A DNA stretch of 64,000 nt from Marinobacterium weihaiense (GTDB lineage Bacteria > Pseudomonadota > Gammaproteobacteria > Pseudomonadales > Balneatricaceae). The stretch spans positions 62,001-126,000 of the forward strand of contig NZ_JAHQZT010000010.1 in the NCBI RefSeq assembly GCF_019061305.1, given 5' to 3'. Each line of letters starts with the position of its first letter. Positions within the stretch are counted from its first letter, which is position 1. A model generated the notes under the pieces. The model made no database searches. It worked only from the letters and a program-made list of their open reading frames with translations, and had not been told where the DNA came from. A program made the translations under genes and the position numbers. This document shows positions 47,848-56,160 of this stretch, one piece after another.

Positions 47848-50160
47848 TTGAAATTCCCCCAGTTCAAGTATTCAGACCATTCATCCAAACAAACCGTTTT
47901 GACAAGCATTCTGTTTCTGGGACTGACCTCCTGGGCCATTTTCTGGTTTTATACCCATGCCATGTTCGCCACAACCGAGCAGCCGCTGAAAGCCCAGGTC
48001 CGTGAGCAAGTGCTGTACCGCTTTGACAATACACTGAACCAGATTAACCAACGCACCCGAAAACTAGAGCAGCACGCCAGCCTGTTGGCCAGCCTCTGGC
48101 TCGACAACCCGCCTGAGGTCGCCCTTTCACGCTGGCAGGATGCGCTGGGCCAAACCCTCGGCTGGTCGGAAGGTCTGGCAGGCGGCTCCATTCATGCACG
48201 CTGGAACGAACGCCAGGTCACGTACTCGCTCCATGGCACTGACGGGCAGGTTCAGCGTCGCACAGATGAGCTGCCACCTGTTTGGCTGCAGCAGATGCCC
48301 GACCACCTGCTGCAAAACAGCGGCAAGGATCAGTTCTGGTGGAGCCCGATGCACGCGCACGCGGACACCGACGAACAAGTCATCACGCTGGCTAAGCCCC
48401 TGCTGACCGCTGAAGGACGTGTTGTCGGCCTGCTGACACTGGACTGGCGCGTACAGACATTGCTGGCACAAGCAGGTGATGCGGAAGCGACAGACGGCAG
48501 CCTGGTCTGGCTGACCGACGCACTGGACCGCCTTCAGACACCGACGTACTTTGATGAGCGCCGGGACTATGCCCGTGCGCTGGTTCAACGTGCACAGCAG
48601 CAACTGCCCCGACGGGTTTTCGTGACCGACTTCGAGCATCAGCCGCTGGATTACCCGGAACACCCGGCTGAACTCTTTGTCGCCCCTCTGGACAATGGCT
48701 TGAGCCTGACGCTGGCCGTGCCTATGGCCGACCTGAACGCCCCGCTGACCAACCTTAAAGCCGACTATCGCAGCAACCTGATTACATTAGGGCTGGCAAT
48801 CGCCCTGCTGACCCTGCTGGGCCTGAGCCAGCTGGTCCCGGCCCTGCGCGGCCTACGCGTTTCCAGCCTGGACAGCCTGACCGGCCTGCCCAACCGCTCC
48901 CGGCTACTGCAGGACCTGGAGCGAGACAGCTCGGTCAGCCTGGTACTGGTCAACCTGGACCGCTTTCGCGAAGTGAACGGCCTGTTTGGCGATGACTGCG
49001 GTGACCTGATCCTGAAAGAAGTCACATTGCGCATGCAGTCCTTTCTGTCCAGCGACGAAAACAGGGGTGGGCGCCTGTACCGCGTCCAGGGTGACGAGTT
49101 TGCCATTGCTCTGCCTCGGCGCCGCCCGGAAATGGTCCAGGCGCAGCTGGAGCAGATCCTCAATTTCATTCGCCAGACGCCTATCCACTGGCAAAACCAC
49201 GAGATCGGTCTGAGCGCCACCGTCAGTGCCGCCGTGCCCTGGCACGAGGTGCCCCGCGAGCACAGCCTGTATATCCATGCTCGTGAAGCGATGCGTGAAG
49301 CGCGTGAAAAAGGCCTGCATTGCCGTGTTTATGACGGCTCCGAACCATTGGAGCAGTCATTCGAATACAATCAGAAGTGGGCGGGGAAACTCCGCGATGC
49401 ACTTGATTCCGAAGGGCTCGTGGCCTGGTTTCAGCCAATCCTGAACAATACCACCGGCCGCATCGACAAGTATGAGTGCTTGGTGCGGATGCTGGGCGAT
49501 AATGGCGAAATCATCAGCCCGGGGAAATTCCTTGATGTGGCCGGCAAACTGCGCCTGGACGGGCATATTACGCGCGTTATGGTCGACAAGTGCATGACGC
49601 GCTTTGCCGACTCGCCGCTGCAGTTCTCGATCAACCTGTCCTACACCGACCTGCAGAGCGAAGAGCTGACCCATTTCATTCTGCAGCGCCTGGACGAAAC
49701 CGGCGTCGGCCCGCGTGTCATTTTCGAGCTGCTGGAGTCCGCCAGCATCGAGAACTATGACCAGGTACGCGCATTCGTGAATGAAGTGAAAAAGCGCGGC
49801 TGCCGCATCGCCATCGATGATTTCGGCACCGGGTATTCCAACTTCGAGCACCTGCTGCAGCTGCAGGTCGATATCATCAAGATCGACGGCAGCCTGATCC
49901 GCAACCTCGACAAGGATGCCAATTCGCGCCGCGTCACACGGGGTATCGTGGGCCTGGCCCGAAGCATGAAGATCGAAACAGTGGCGGAGTTCGTTCACTC
50001 CCGGGAAGTGCAGATGGAAGTGCTGCGGCTGGGCATCAGCTTCTCCCAGGGGGAGCTGATCAGCATGCCGCAACCGGAGCCGACCGTCGAAGTATCCAGC
50101 GAGCTGACACGCCTGTCCTACTCCGGTCGCAGTCGGGCCCGTACATTGGAGCAGGCCTGA
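47848..50160 (+). CDS. EAL phosphodiesterase with degenerate GGDEF domain
   Basis: 770 residues. Membrane segments at ~18-40 and ~312-332 flank a periplasmic sensor. The GGDEF domain is altered at the active site (VQGDEF), so cyclase activity is unlikely. The EAL domain has all catalytic positions: ECL (in YECLVRM), INLS, ELLES, IDDFGTGYS, KIDGSL, the Glu of VAEFV and the Gln of FSQGE, so c-di-GMP hydrolysis is expected. Start codon is TTG with AGGAGG nine bases upstream; no ATG is available before the first membrane segment. Single gene. Confidence 0.9.
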   Translation: MKFPQFKYSDHSSKQTVLTSILFLGLTSWAIFWFYTHAMFATTEQPLKAQVREQVLYRFDNTLNQINQRTRKLEQHASLLASLWLDNPPEVALSRWQDALGQTLGWSEGLAGGSIHARWNERQVTYSLHGTDGQVQRRTDELPPVWLQQMPDHLLQNSGKDQFWWSPMHAHADTDEQVITLAKPLLTAEGRVVGLLTLDWRVQTLLAQAGDAEATDGSLVWLTDALDRLQTPTYFDERRDYARALVQRAQQQLPRRVFVTDFEHQPLDYPEHPAELFVAPLDNGLSLTLAVPMADLNAPLTNLKADYRSNLITLGLAIALLTLLGLSQLVPALRGLRVSSLDSLTGLPNRSRLLQDLERDSSVSLVLVNLDRFREVNGLFGDDCGDLILKEVTLRMQSFLSSDENRGGRLYRVQGDEFAIALPRRRPEMVQAQLEQILNFIRQTPIHWQNHEIGLSATVSAAVPWHEVPREHSLYIHAREAMREAREKGLHCRVYDGSEPLEQSFEYNQKWAGKLRDALDSEGLVAWFQPILNNTTGRIDKYECLVRMLGDNGEIISPGKFLDVAGKLRLDGHITRVMVDKCMTRFADSPLQFSINLSYTDLQSEELTHFILQRLDETGVGPRVIFELLESASIENYDQVRAFVNEVKKRGCRIAIDDFGTGYSNFEHLLQLQVDIIKIDGSLIRNLDKDANSRRVTRGIVGLARSMKIETVAEFVHSREVQMEVLRLGISFSQGELISMPQPEPTVEVSSELTRLSYSGRSRARTLEQA

Positions 50161-50164
50161 CCGA

Positions 50165-50186
50165 CACGGCCTCAAGCGAGGCCGTG
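50165..50186. terminator. Hairpin between the EAL gene and the cupin gene
   Basis: CACGGCCTC / GAGGCCGTG, a perfect 9-bp stem with an AAGC loop, starts five bases after the EAL-gene stop and covers the last codons of the convergent cupin gene. Only a weak T-rich stretch follows, so termination strength is uncertain. Confidence 0.45.
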
Positions 50187-50522
50187 AATCTCTTTCCAGT
50201 TGCCCGGGTAGACCGCATAGAAGATACGCGCCTGGTCCCCCTCATACTTCAGCTCGGTGCCTTCGGGCACCCAGATGATATCCCCTGCTTCGCCTTCCAG
50301 TACGCCATCGTTTGTGACCAGACGAAACACGCCGTCAATGACATAGATAACCTCGTCATACAGCACCGTCCAGCTGATGGAGCAGGCATCGAAATGCGCC
50401 ACACCAGCCCCCAGAGTGGCACTCACATCCGTGCTGACGGCACGGGCAACACCGGCATCCCCCGGCGGACCGCCGCGGTGCATATAGGTCAGACTGGAAC
50501 CTTTGATCAATTTTGCAGACAT
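50172..50522 (-). CDS. EutQ-like cupin protein
   Basis: 116 residues, single cupin domain. The core reads VLYDEVIYVIDGVFRLVTNDG (~53) and GDIIWVPEGTELKYEG (~80), close to the cupin fold of EutQ and related ethanolamine-utilisation proteins; the usual metal-binding His pair of cupin motif 1 is missing (Tyr/Asp there). It follows the FAD oxidoreductase by 24 bases and is probably co-transcribed, suggesting a shared substrate such as an amine or amino-acid derivative. Confidence 0.8.
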   Translation of the reverse strand: MSAKLIKGSSLTYMHRGGPPGDAGVARAVSTDVSATLGAGVAHFDACSISWTVLYDEVIYVIDGVFRLVTNDGVLEGEAGDIIWVPEGTELKYEGDQARIFYAVYPGNWKEIHGLA

Positions 50523-50546
50523 ATATTTTTCCTTGAACCGTGATAA

Positions 50547-51863
50547 TCAAACTTCTGATCGGCTTTTGAAACGTTCATAGGCCAGGCGCAGCGGCACGCC
50601 GATGCGCAACAGCGGGCGCGGCGGCAGACGAGACGGGTTGCCAGACACCTGCTGCATGTCGCGCAGCAGATCAGTTTTCAGGCCCGCGGCCATATCAGCC
50701 AGCATCATGCCGGAGATGGTGCCGCGTGCCGCACCCACGCTCTGGTCACAGCAGGACGCGAAGATATTCTGTTCCAGCTCGCCGAAATAGGTTTCGAAAT
50801 TGGCTGACAGACCGCTGGCCCCGCCCCAGGTATACTCGAAGGCGACATCGTTGAGCTGCGGGTAACGCTGGTCAAAGGCCTCGCGATGGCGTGCCGCGAT
50901 TGTTGGGATCAGCTCCTGAGGCGTGTTGTAATCATGGGCATAACGGTAGGAGTTGCGCACGATCAGGCGGCGATCCTGCGTCATACGCAAGGTAGTGCCG
51001 CCATGGTCCGCCGGGGTGATGCCCCAGTCCAGGCGTCCGCCATAACGCTGCATTTGTTCATCGTTCAGCGGTGCGGTCATGCTGGCAAAGGTCATGATCG
51101 GCAAAATACGGTCTCGCATGAACCCCAGCTCGGCGGTGAAGATGTTGGTGCCCAGAATCAGCTGGCGACACTGAATGCGTGCCTTTCCGGTGCGGACTTC
51201 AAAGCCTTGGCTCGTACGGGTGATTGCCTGCACGGCTGTACGCTCGGCCACCTGCACGTTCTTCGGCATGTTGTCCGCCAGGCCCCGCATCAGGGCGGCC
51301 GGCTGCATCAGTGCCCCGCCGGGTGTATGAATGGCCGCCGAGTAGAAATCAGTTCCGAAAACATCGCGCATCTCGGCCTTGCTCAGGCAATGGTAGGTTT
51401 CACCGCCCTTGTTCAACAGGGACTCGTAATGTGCCAGATGCTGCTCGCCACGCGGGCCCACGGCAGCCTGGTACTTGCCGGCATGGGACCAATGACAATT
51501 AATGCCGTAACGCTCGATCTGAGTTTCCAGGTACTCGACAGCCACACGGTTGAGCCGTACGATTTTCTGTTTCAGGGTTTCATCGTGGCTCTCCAGGTCC
51601 CGCTTGTGCGGCTGGTCGATAACAAAACCCGAGTTGCGCCCGGATGCGCCCTGCCCTACCTTGATGGCATCAATCAGCAGCACCTGTGCGTCAGGTCGGT
51701 TTTCGGCCATGCGCCGGGCGGCGGCGCAGCCGACAAAACCGGCACCAATTACCAACACATCGACATGGGTGTCCGTGGTAATCTCTGGAAAGTCGGAAAC
51801 GGAATCAAGCTGTTCATACCAGCCACAACGTCTGTCATACCGGGGAAGAATCATTATTGTCAT
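50547..51863 (-). CDS. FAD-dependent amine/amino-acid oxidoreductase (DAO family)
   Basis: 438 residues. The FAD dinucleotide motif VIGAGFVGCAAARRMAE starts near residue 38, followed by DAIKVGQGASGRNSGF, a pattern of the DAO family (PuuB, sarcosine and dimethylglycine oxidases). A C-terminal TWGGASGLSANFETYFGEL and CCDQSVGAARGTISGMMLA form the second part of the FAD site. The substrate is probably a secondary or primary amine, not identifiable by eye. Heads a two-gene operon with the cupin; divergent from a LysR regulator. Confidence 0.85.
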   Translation of the reverse strand: MTIMILPRYDRRCGWYEQLDSVSDFPEITTDTHVDVLVIGAGFVGCAAARRMAENRPDAQVLLIDAIKVGQGASGRNSGFVIDQPHKRDLESHDETLKQKIVRLNRVAVEYLETQIERYGINCHWSHAGKYQAAVGPRGEQHLAHYESLLNKGGETYHCLSKAEMRDVFGTDFYSAAIHTPGGALMQPAALMRGLADNMPKNVQVAERTAVQAITRTSQGFEVRTGKARIQCRQLILGTNIFTAELGFMRDRILPIMTFASMTAPLNDEQMQRYGGRLDWGITPADHGGTTLRMTQDRRLIVRNSYRYAHDYNTPQELIPTIAARHREAFDQRYPQLNDVAFEYTWGGASGLSANFETYFGELEQNIFASCCDQSVGAARGTISGMMLADMAAGLKTDLLRDMQQVSGNPSRLPPRPLLRIGVPLRLAYERFKSRSEV

Positions 51864-51936
51864 ACTCGGCTTCAGTTGTATGGAATGCCTACACCTTCAA
51901 GGGCGGTGTTGCTGATATGCATTATTCCACTAAAGA

Positions 51937-51977
51937 TTAGATTTTCTACGATATAAAGCTCAATTAACTTAATCTAA
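51937..51977. promoter_or_regulatory. Inverted repeat between FAD oxidoreductase and LysR genes
   Basis: TTAGATT (51937-51943) and AATCTAA (51971-51977) form a perfect 7-base inverted repeat 27 bases apart, in the AT-rich gap between the divergent genes. A place where the LysR protein could bind; not shown. Confidence 0.35.
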
Positions 51978-52003
51978 GCATAAACATAAGAATAACTTAT
52001 ATT

Positions 52004-52978
52004 ATGAGCCCTACTTCTTTGATCGACACACATGCCTTGGCCTGCTTTGTCACCATCGCCGAGGCCGATTCGCTGACCGATGCGGCCGGGCGCCTGAACG
52101 TGACCCAGTCCGCGGTTTCGCAGACACTGAAACAGCTTGAAACCCTGTTGGGTACGCCTCTGGTCGTGCGGCGTACCCGTCCGCTGCGGCTGACCGCCGC
52201 CGGGCTGGTGCTGAAACAACAGGCCGACACCATCATCGGCGACCTGCGCCGACTGACCCACAGCGTCCGTGACGCCGCCGATCAGGGGCTGACCCAATGC
52301 CGTCTGGGGCTGGTGACCTCCTGCTCGGAGGTCTTCGGCAGCCGCCTGATCGCACGCCTGGACAACCGCATCGAACAGCTGACCCTGCGCAGCGGGCTGA
52401 CGCCGGCCATGATCCAGTCGTTTCTGAACCGGGAAGTGGATATCGTGGTGTCCAACGACCCGCTGGACGATATTGAAGGGCTGGAGCGCCATTGCCTGTT
52501 CCGCGACCCGCTGCTGCTGGCCGTGCCGGCCGATTGGCCGCTGGACACGCAACGCTCACCGCGCGAAATGGTGGCCGAGCTGGCCGGCCGGCACCCGCTG
52601 ATCCGCTATGGTCGCAACACACACATCGGCGCCATGACGGAAGTGGCTCTGCGGCGCATGGGCATACTGACCCAAGTGCGCTACGAAACCGATGACACCC
52701 ATACCCTGATGAACTTTGTCCGCGATGGTCACAGCTGGGGCATCATCAGTGCGCTCTGCTTGGCACAGGCGAGCCCGCTGGATGCCCGTATCCGCATCCA
52801 GCCACTGGATGACAATCGCCATGCACGCCAGCTGCACCTGCTGGCACGCGCGGAGGAACTGGGCAACATTCCCGCAGAAATCGCGCACCATGTCCGGGAG
52901 TTGATGAGCGGATCGGTGCTTCAGGATCTGCAGCAGTCCGCTCCCTGGCTGCGTGAGGATACCCTGGCGCTGGACTAG
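52004..52978 (+). CDS. LysR-family transcriptional regulator
   Basis: 324 residues. The helix-turn-helix is at residues 6-65 (ALACFVTIAEADSLTDAAGRLNVTQSAVSQTLKQLETLLGTPLVVR), with a LysR substrate-binding domain after it. Divergent from the FAD oxidoreductase/cupin operon over 140 bases, the classic layout of a LysR activator and its target. The start has a poor ribosome site, but the HTH begins immediately. The stop is six bases from the stop of the convergent second LysR gene. Confidence 0.9.
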   Translation: MSPTSLIDTHALACFVTIAEADSLTDAAGRLNVTQSAVSQTLKQLETLLGTPLVVRRTRPLRLTAAGLVLKQQADTIIGDLRRLTHSVRDAADQGLTQCRLGLVTSCSEVFGSRLIARLDNRIEQLTLRSGLTPAMIQSFLNREVDIVVSNDPLDDIEGLERHCLFRDPLLLAVPADWPLDTQRSPREMVAELAGRHPLIRYGRNTHIGAMTEVALRRMGILTQVRYETDDTHTLMNFVRDGHSWGIISALCLAQASPLDARIRIQPLDDNRHARQLHLLARAEELGNIPAEIAHHVRELMSGSVLQDLQQSAPWLREDTLALD

Positions 52979-52984
52979 CGCCGC

Positions 52985-53908
52985 TCAGTCGGCCGCGCGC
53001 TGCTCGATCTGTTCGGCGGTCACCAACTCCAGCAGCCAGGCCCGAAACTCGTCGACACCAGGCTTGCGCCTGAGGGTGATCTCGGGCTCCAGCATGTAAA
53101 AGCAGGCTTCGGTGTTCAGTTCTACCGGCACCGGCCGCACCAGCAGACCGCTGTCGAGGTAATGGCAGACCAACTGCTCCCAGCCCAGCGCCACGCCCTG
53201 ACCGTTCAATGCCGCCTGAATCAGCATGGGGTAGTTGTTGAGGTTGAGGCGCCGTTTGGGCGGTGCCGGCTTGATCGCCATCTGTTGGAACCACTCGGTC
53301 CAGCCCAGCCAATCCTTGCTCGAGTCCAGCCACAGCAGGGTCGTCGCAAAAATATCCTCCGGCTGTGCCAGTGCCTGTTTTTCCAGAAACAGCGGACTGC
53401 AGACCGGAAACACCCGCTCACTAAACAAAGGCGTTGCCACCATGCCGGCCGGCGGCTTGCGGTAGTAAAACAGCGCCACGTCGTATTCGGAGGGACGCAC
53501 GCCCTTGAGGGTGTCATTGGCAAAGATGCGCACATCGATATCCGGGTGTCGGTCCTGAAAGTCCGCCAGCCGGGGCAACAGCCAGAGTGACGCCATGGCG
53601 TTGGAGGTCACCACCGTGATCTGCTTGTTATCCTGCCACTCCAGCACCTCACCGGTCGCATTGGCCAGCAGCTGCAACGACTGTTGCACGCTGAAGAAGT
53701 ATTCTTCGCCAGTCTGGGTCAGGGACAGACTACGCTTGTCACGCACAAACAGGGAGCGTCCCAGATAATCCTCCAGCAGGCGAATTTGTCGGCTGATGGC
53801 CCCCTGAGTCACATTCAACTCCATGGCGGCCTGAGTAAAACTCAAATACCGCGCAGCGGATTCAAACGCCACCAGGCTGTTCAGGGGTGGAAGGGGTTTT
53901 ATCTTCAT
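52985..53908 (-). CDS. LysR-family regulator (GcvA-like)
   Basis: 307 residues from MKIKPLPPLNSL; the frame is open 64 codons upstream but that part covers the BCCT terminator. The HTH region FESAARYLSFTQAAMELNVTQGAISRQIRLLEDYLG and the following FVRDKRSLSLTQTGEEYF are of the GcvA/AmpR subgroup. Downstream of the BCCT transporter on the same strand, but separated by a terminator, so it is transcribed on its own. A role in control of the BCCT/Rieske island is likely from position. Confidence 0.88.
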   Translation of the reverse strand: MKIKPLPPLNSLVAFESAARYLSFTQAAMELNVTQGAISRQIRLLEDYLGRSLFVRDKRSLSLTQTGEEYFFSVQQSLQLLANATGEVLEWQDNKQITVVTSNAMASLWLLPRLADFQDRHPDIDVRIFANDTLKGVRPSEYDVALFYYRKPPAGMVATPLFSERVFPVCSPLFLEKQALAQPEDIFATTLLWLDSSKDWLGWTEWFQQMAIKPAPPKRRLNLNNYPMLIQAALNGQGVALGWEQLVCHYLDSGLLVRPVPVELNTEACFYMLEPEITLRRKPGVDEFRAWLLELVTAEQIEQRAAD

Positions 53909-53955
53909 CGGCAAACCTCGCACGATGGTTGGATCGTTATTATAGAAAAAGACGG

Positions 53956-53979
53956 AAAAGGGCCCGATCAACGGGCCCT
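53956..53979 (-). terminator. Terminator of the BCCT gene
   Basis: GGGCCCG / CGGGCCC, a 7-bp stem with a five-base loop, about 66 bases beyond the BCCT stop. Read on the minus strand it is followed by CTTTTCCGTCTTTTT. Confidence 0.75.
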
Positions 53980-54044
53980 GAGCAAGGCGGGGACATGCAT
54001 TATAAGGCGGGCCGGTACCCGTGTTATACAGACGGCCAAAAAAA

Positions 54045-55745
54045 TCAGCGCTCGCCGCTGGCCTGCAGCAGTACCGGAGCCGGTTCCAGAACGCCTTCAC
54101 GTCCGACCGCCGCCTCCGGTGCGTCGTCCATTGCAGGAGCCGGCGCCCGCTTGCCCGGCAAAGGGTGCAGTGCCGCCGTTTCCAGACGCAGGGCCTTATA
54201 CAGGCTGACCGACATCAGCAGGGTCAGCACCGCAATGGGCAGACCGGCAATGATCGACGCCGTCTGCACTGCCTTCAGGCCACCGGCATACAACAGGCCT
54301 CCGGCAATGAACGCCTGCATCACACCCCAGACCACGCGCAGCGCCATGGGGGGTTCAGGACTGCCGCGGGAGTTGAGGGTACAAAGCACCAATGTGCCCG
54401 AGTCTGCCGAAGTAATGAAATAGGTCGCCAGCAACGCCACCACCATCAGGCTCAACAGCTGCCCCAAGAAGCCGTCATCGATCTTCTCGAACAGGGTGAA
54501 CACCGCCGAGGTGGTCTCGGCCTTTGTCGCCAGCAGTATATCACCGCCTTTGAACTCCGCCGCTTCGCCCACCAGCACTCCAGACTCCACCTGTGCCTGG
54601 TGTGCCACGCGGTCGTTCTGCTCCATTTTCAACGCCGAACCGCCAAACACGGACATCCAGATGAACGTGACCACCGTGGGCACGATCAGTGCCCCCATGA
54701 TCAGTTCACGGATGGTACGGCCACGGGAGATACGAGCGATGAACATGCCCACGAACGGCGACCAGGTCATCCACCAGGGCCAGTAGAAGGCGGTCCACCA
54801 GTTCTGCCAGCCGCTGTCGCCCTGGGCATCGCTCCAGGTGCTCAGACCAACGATATTATTGAGGTAGTCACCGGTCCCTTCGATCAGCGTATTGAGAATG
54901 TAACGGGTCGGGCCAATGGCCAGCACCACCAGCACCAGCAGGATCGACAGCAGCATGTTCCACTCGGACAGCAGTCGAATGCCACGGCCGACACCGGAGA
55001 GCACGGACAGAATCGCCAGAAAGCTGATCAGGCCGATCATGATCAACTGATTGCCCACGCTGATATCGATGCCCAGCACGTTGTTGAGGCCGGAATTCAT
55101 CTGCACCACGCCCAAGCCCAGCGACTGGGATACGCCAAAGGCGGTAATGGCCACGGTGAGAATATCAACGGTGTGGCCGATGGGGCCGTAGATGCGATCT
55201 CCGATCAGCGGATAGAGCACCGAACGCATGGTCAGCGGCAGCCCCTTGCGATAGGCGAAATACGCCATGGTCAGTGCCACGATGATGAAAATGGCCCAGG
55301 GATGCAGGCCCCAGTGGAAGAAGGTAATGCGCATGGCGGTGTGGGCCGCCTCGTCGGTCAGGCCGGCCGCCACGAAGGGGTTGCCGGCGTAGTGCCACAT
55401 GGGTTCGGCCACCGACCAGAAGATCAGGCCAATGCCCATGCCGCCGCTGAACAGCATCGCCAGCCAGGAGCGGTAACTGAATTCAGGGGTTTCATCGTCC
55501 CGCCCAAGGCGGATATGGCCATAGCGGCTGAGCATCAGCCAGACCAGAAGACAGAGTACTCCACTGACCACAAGCAGGTAGAACCACTTGAAGTTGGTGA
55601 GCACCATATCGGACACCTGCTGGAAGAAAGCGCCCGCTTCCTTCGCCATCAGGCCACAGAAGATCACGAATCCGATCACCAGGATTTTGGAAATCACCGT
55701 GACCGTTGGATCGATGCCCCGCACGAGGCCGGAGTCGTGTTTCAT
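54045..55745 (-). CDS. BCCT family transporter, catabolic island
   Basis: 566 residues with twelve membrane segments. Signature stretches: SWLAMLFSGGMGIGLIFWSVAEPMWHY (~93), FFHWGLHPWAIFIIVAL (~140) and WPWWMTWSPFVGMFIARISRG (~345). Compared with the transporter at 12975, the periplasmic stretch near residue 395-445 is longer. GGAG eight bases before the ATG supports the start. It is divergent from a Rieske oxygenase operon over 415 bases, which suggests that it imports the oxygenase substrate, most likely a quaternary ammonium compound or betaine. Confidence 0.92.
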   Translation of the reverse strand: MKHDSGLVRGIDPTVTVISKILVIGFVIFCGLMAKEAGAFFQQVSDMVLTNFKWFYLLVVSGVLCLLVWLMLSRYGHIRLGRDDETPEFSYRSWLAMLFSGGMGIGLIFWSVAEPMWHYAGNPFVAAGLTDEAAHTAMRITFFHWGLHPWAIFIIVALTMAYFAYRKGLPLTMRSVLYPLIGDRIYGPIGHTVDILTVAITAFGVSQSLGLGVVQMNSGLNNVLGIDISVGNQLIMIGLISFLAILSVLSGVGRGIRLLSEWNMLLSILLVLVVLAIGPTRYILNTLIEGTGDYLNNIVGLSTWSDAQGDSGWQNWWTAFYWPWWMTWSPFVGMFIARISRGRTIRELIMGALIVPTVVTFIWMSVFGGSALKMEQNDRVAHQAQVESGVLVGEAAEFKGGDILLATKAETTSAVFTLFEKIDDGFLGQLLSLMVVALLATYFITSADSGTLVLCTLNSRGSPEPPMALRVVWGVMQAFIAGGLLYAGGLKAVQTASIIAGLPIAVLTLLMSVSLYKALRLETAALHPLPGKRAPAPAMDDAPEAAVGREGVLEPAPVLLQASGER

Positions 55746-56160
55746 TGGGTCGTCTCCATCTAATTATTATTGTCAGCTCGCCGGCAACCCACCCCGGGTG
55801 ACCCGCCGGAGAACAGACCACCCGGTTTTTTCGGGGGCCACCGGGCGTCTCTGCCATCTGGGCAGTGAGCGCCATCCTGCGGAAAAGCTTGACCTGTATC
55901 AAACCAAATTTCCGAATAGGTTAATGAGCTTTGGTAATGGATTGACTGAGCCGCGGTGTCGTTTCGCACTCGCAGCATAGAGCGTCTGGCAGAGTCATGA
56001 GTTTTTGTAATGGCTCAGCGGCGCAAAAATCGTTTGTGGAGATTTTGCGTCTGTCACTAATATCCGCCCAACAACAGCCGGCAATTGCTTGAGCCCTGTC
56101 AATGAAACCGGCCTTTAACAACAACACCCATGCCTGACTGGCGGAATGTGGAGAGACACC
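55746..56160. other. 415-base divergent intergenic region of the BCCT/Rieske genes
   Basis: It must hold both promoters. A GC-rich patch at 55780-55860 contains the hairpin noted separately; the right half is less GC-rich and shows no open reading frame with a ribosome site and family resemblance. No direct or inverted repeat long enough to name an operator was seen. Confidence 0.5.
55794..55831 (+). terminator. Candidate terminator or attenuator in the divergent region
   Basis: CCGGGTG (55794-55800) can pair with CACCCGG (55819-55825), followed by six T. The loop of 18 bases is long. It points in the direction of the Rieske operon, 330 bases ahead of its start codon; it would matter only if a promoter lies to its left. 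Confidence 0.35.

Noticed and set aside
54021-55763. 580-codon open frame opposite the BCCT gene
   Set aside because: Composition is His/Gln/Arg-rich, typical of an antisense shadow; the minus-strand frame is a full BCCT protein.
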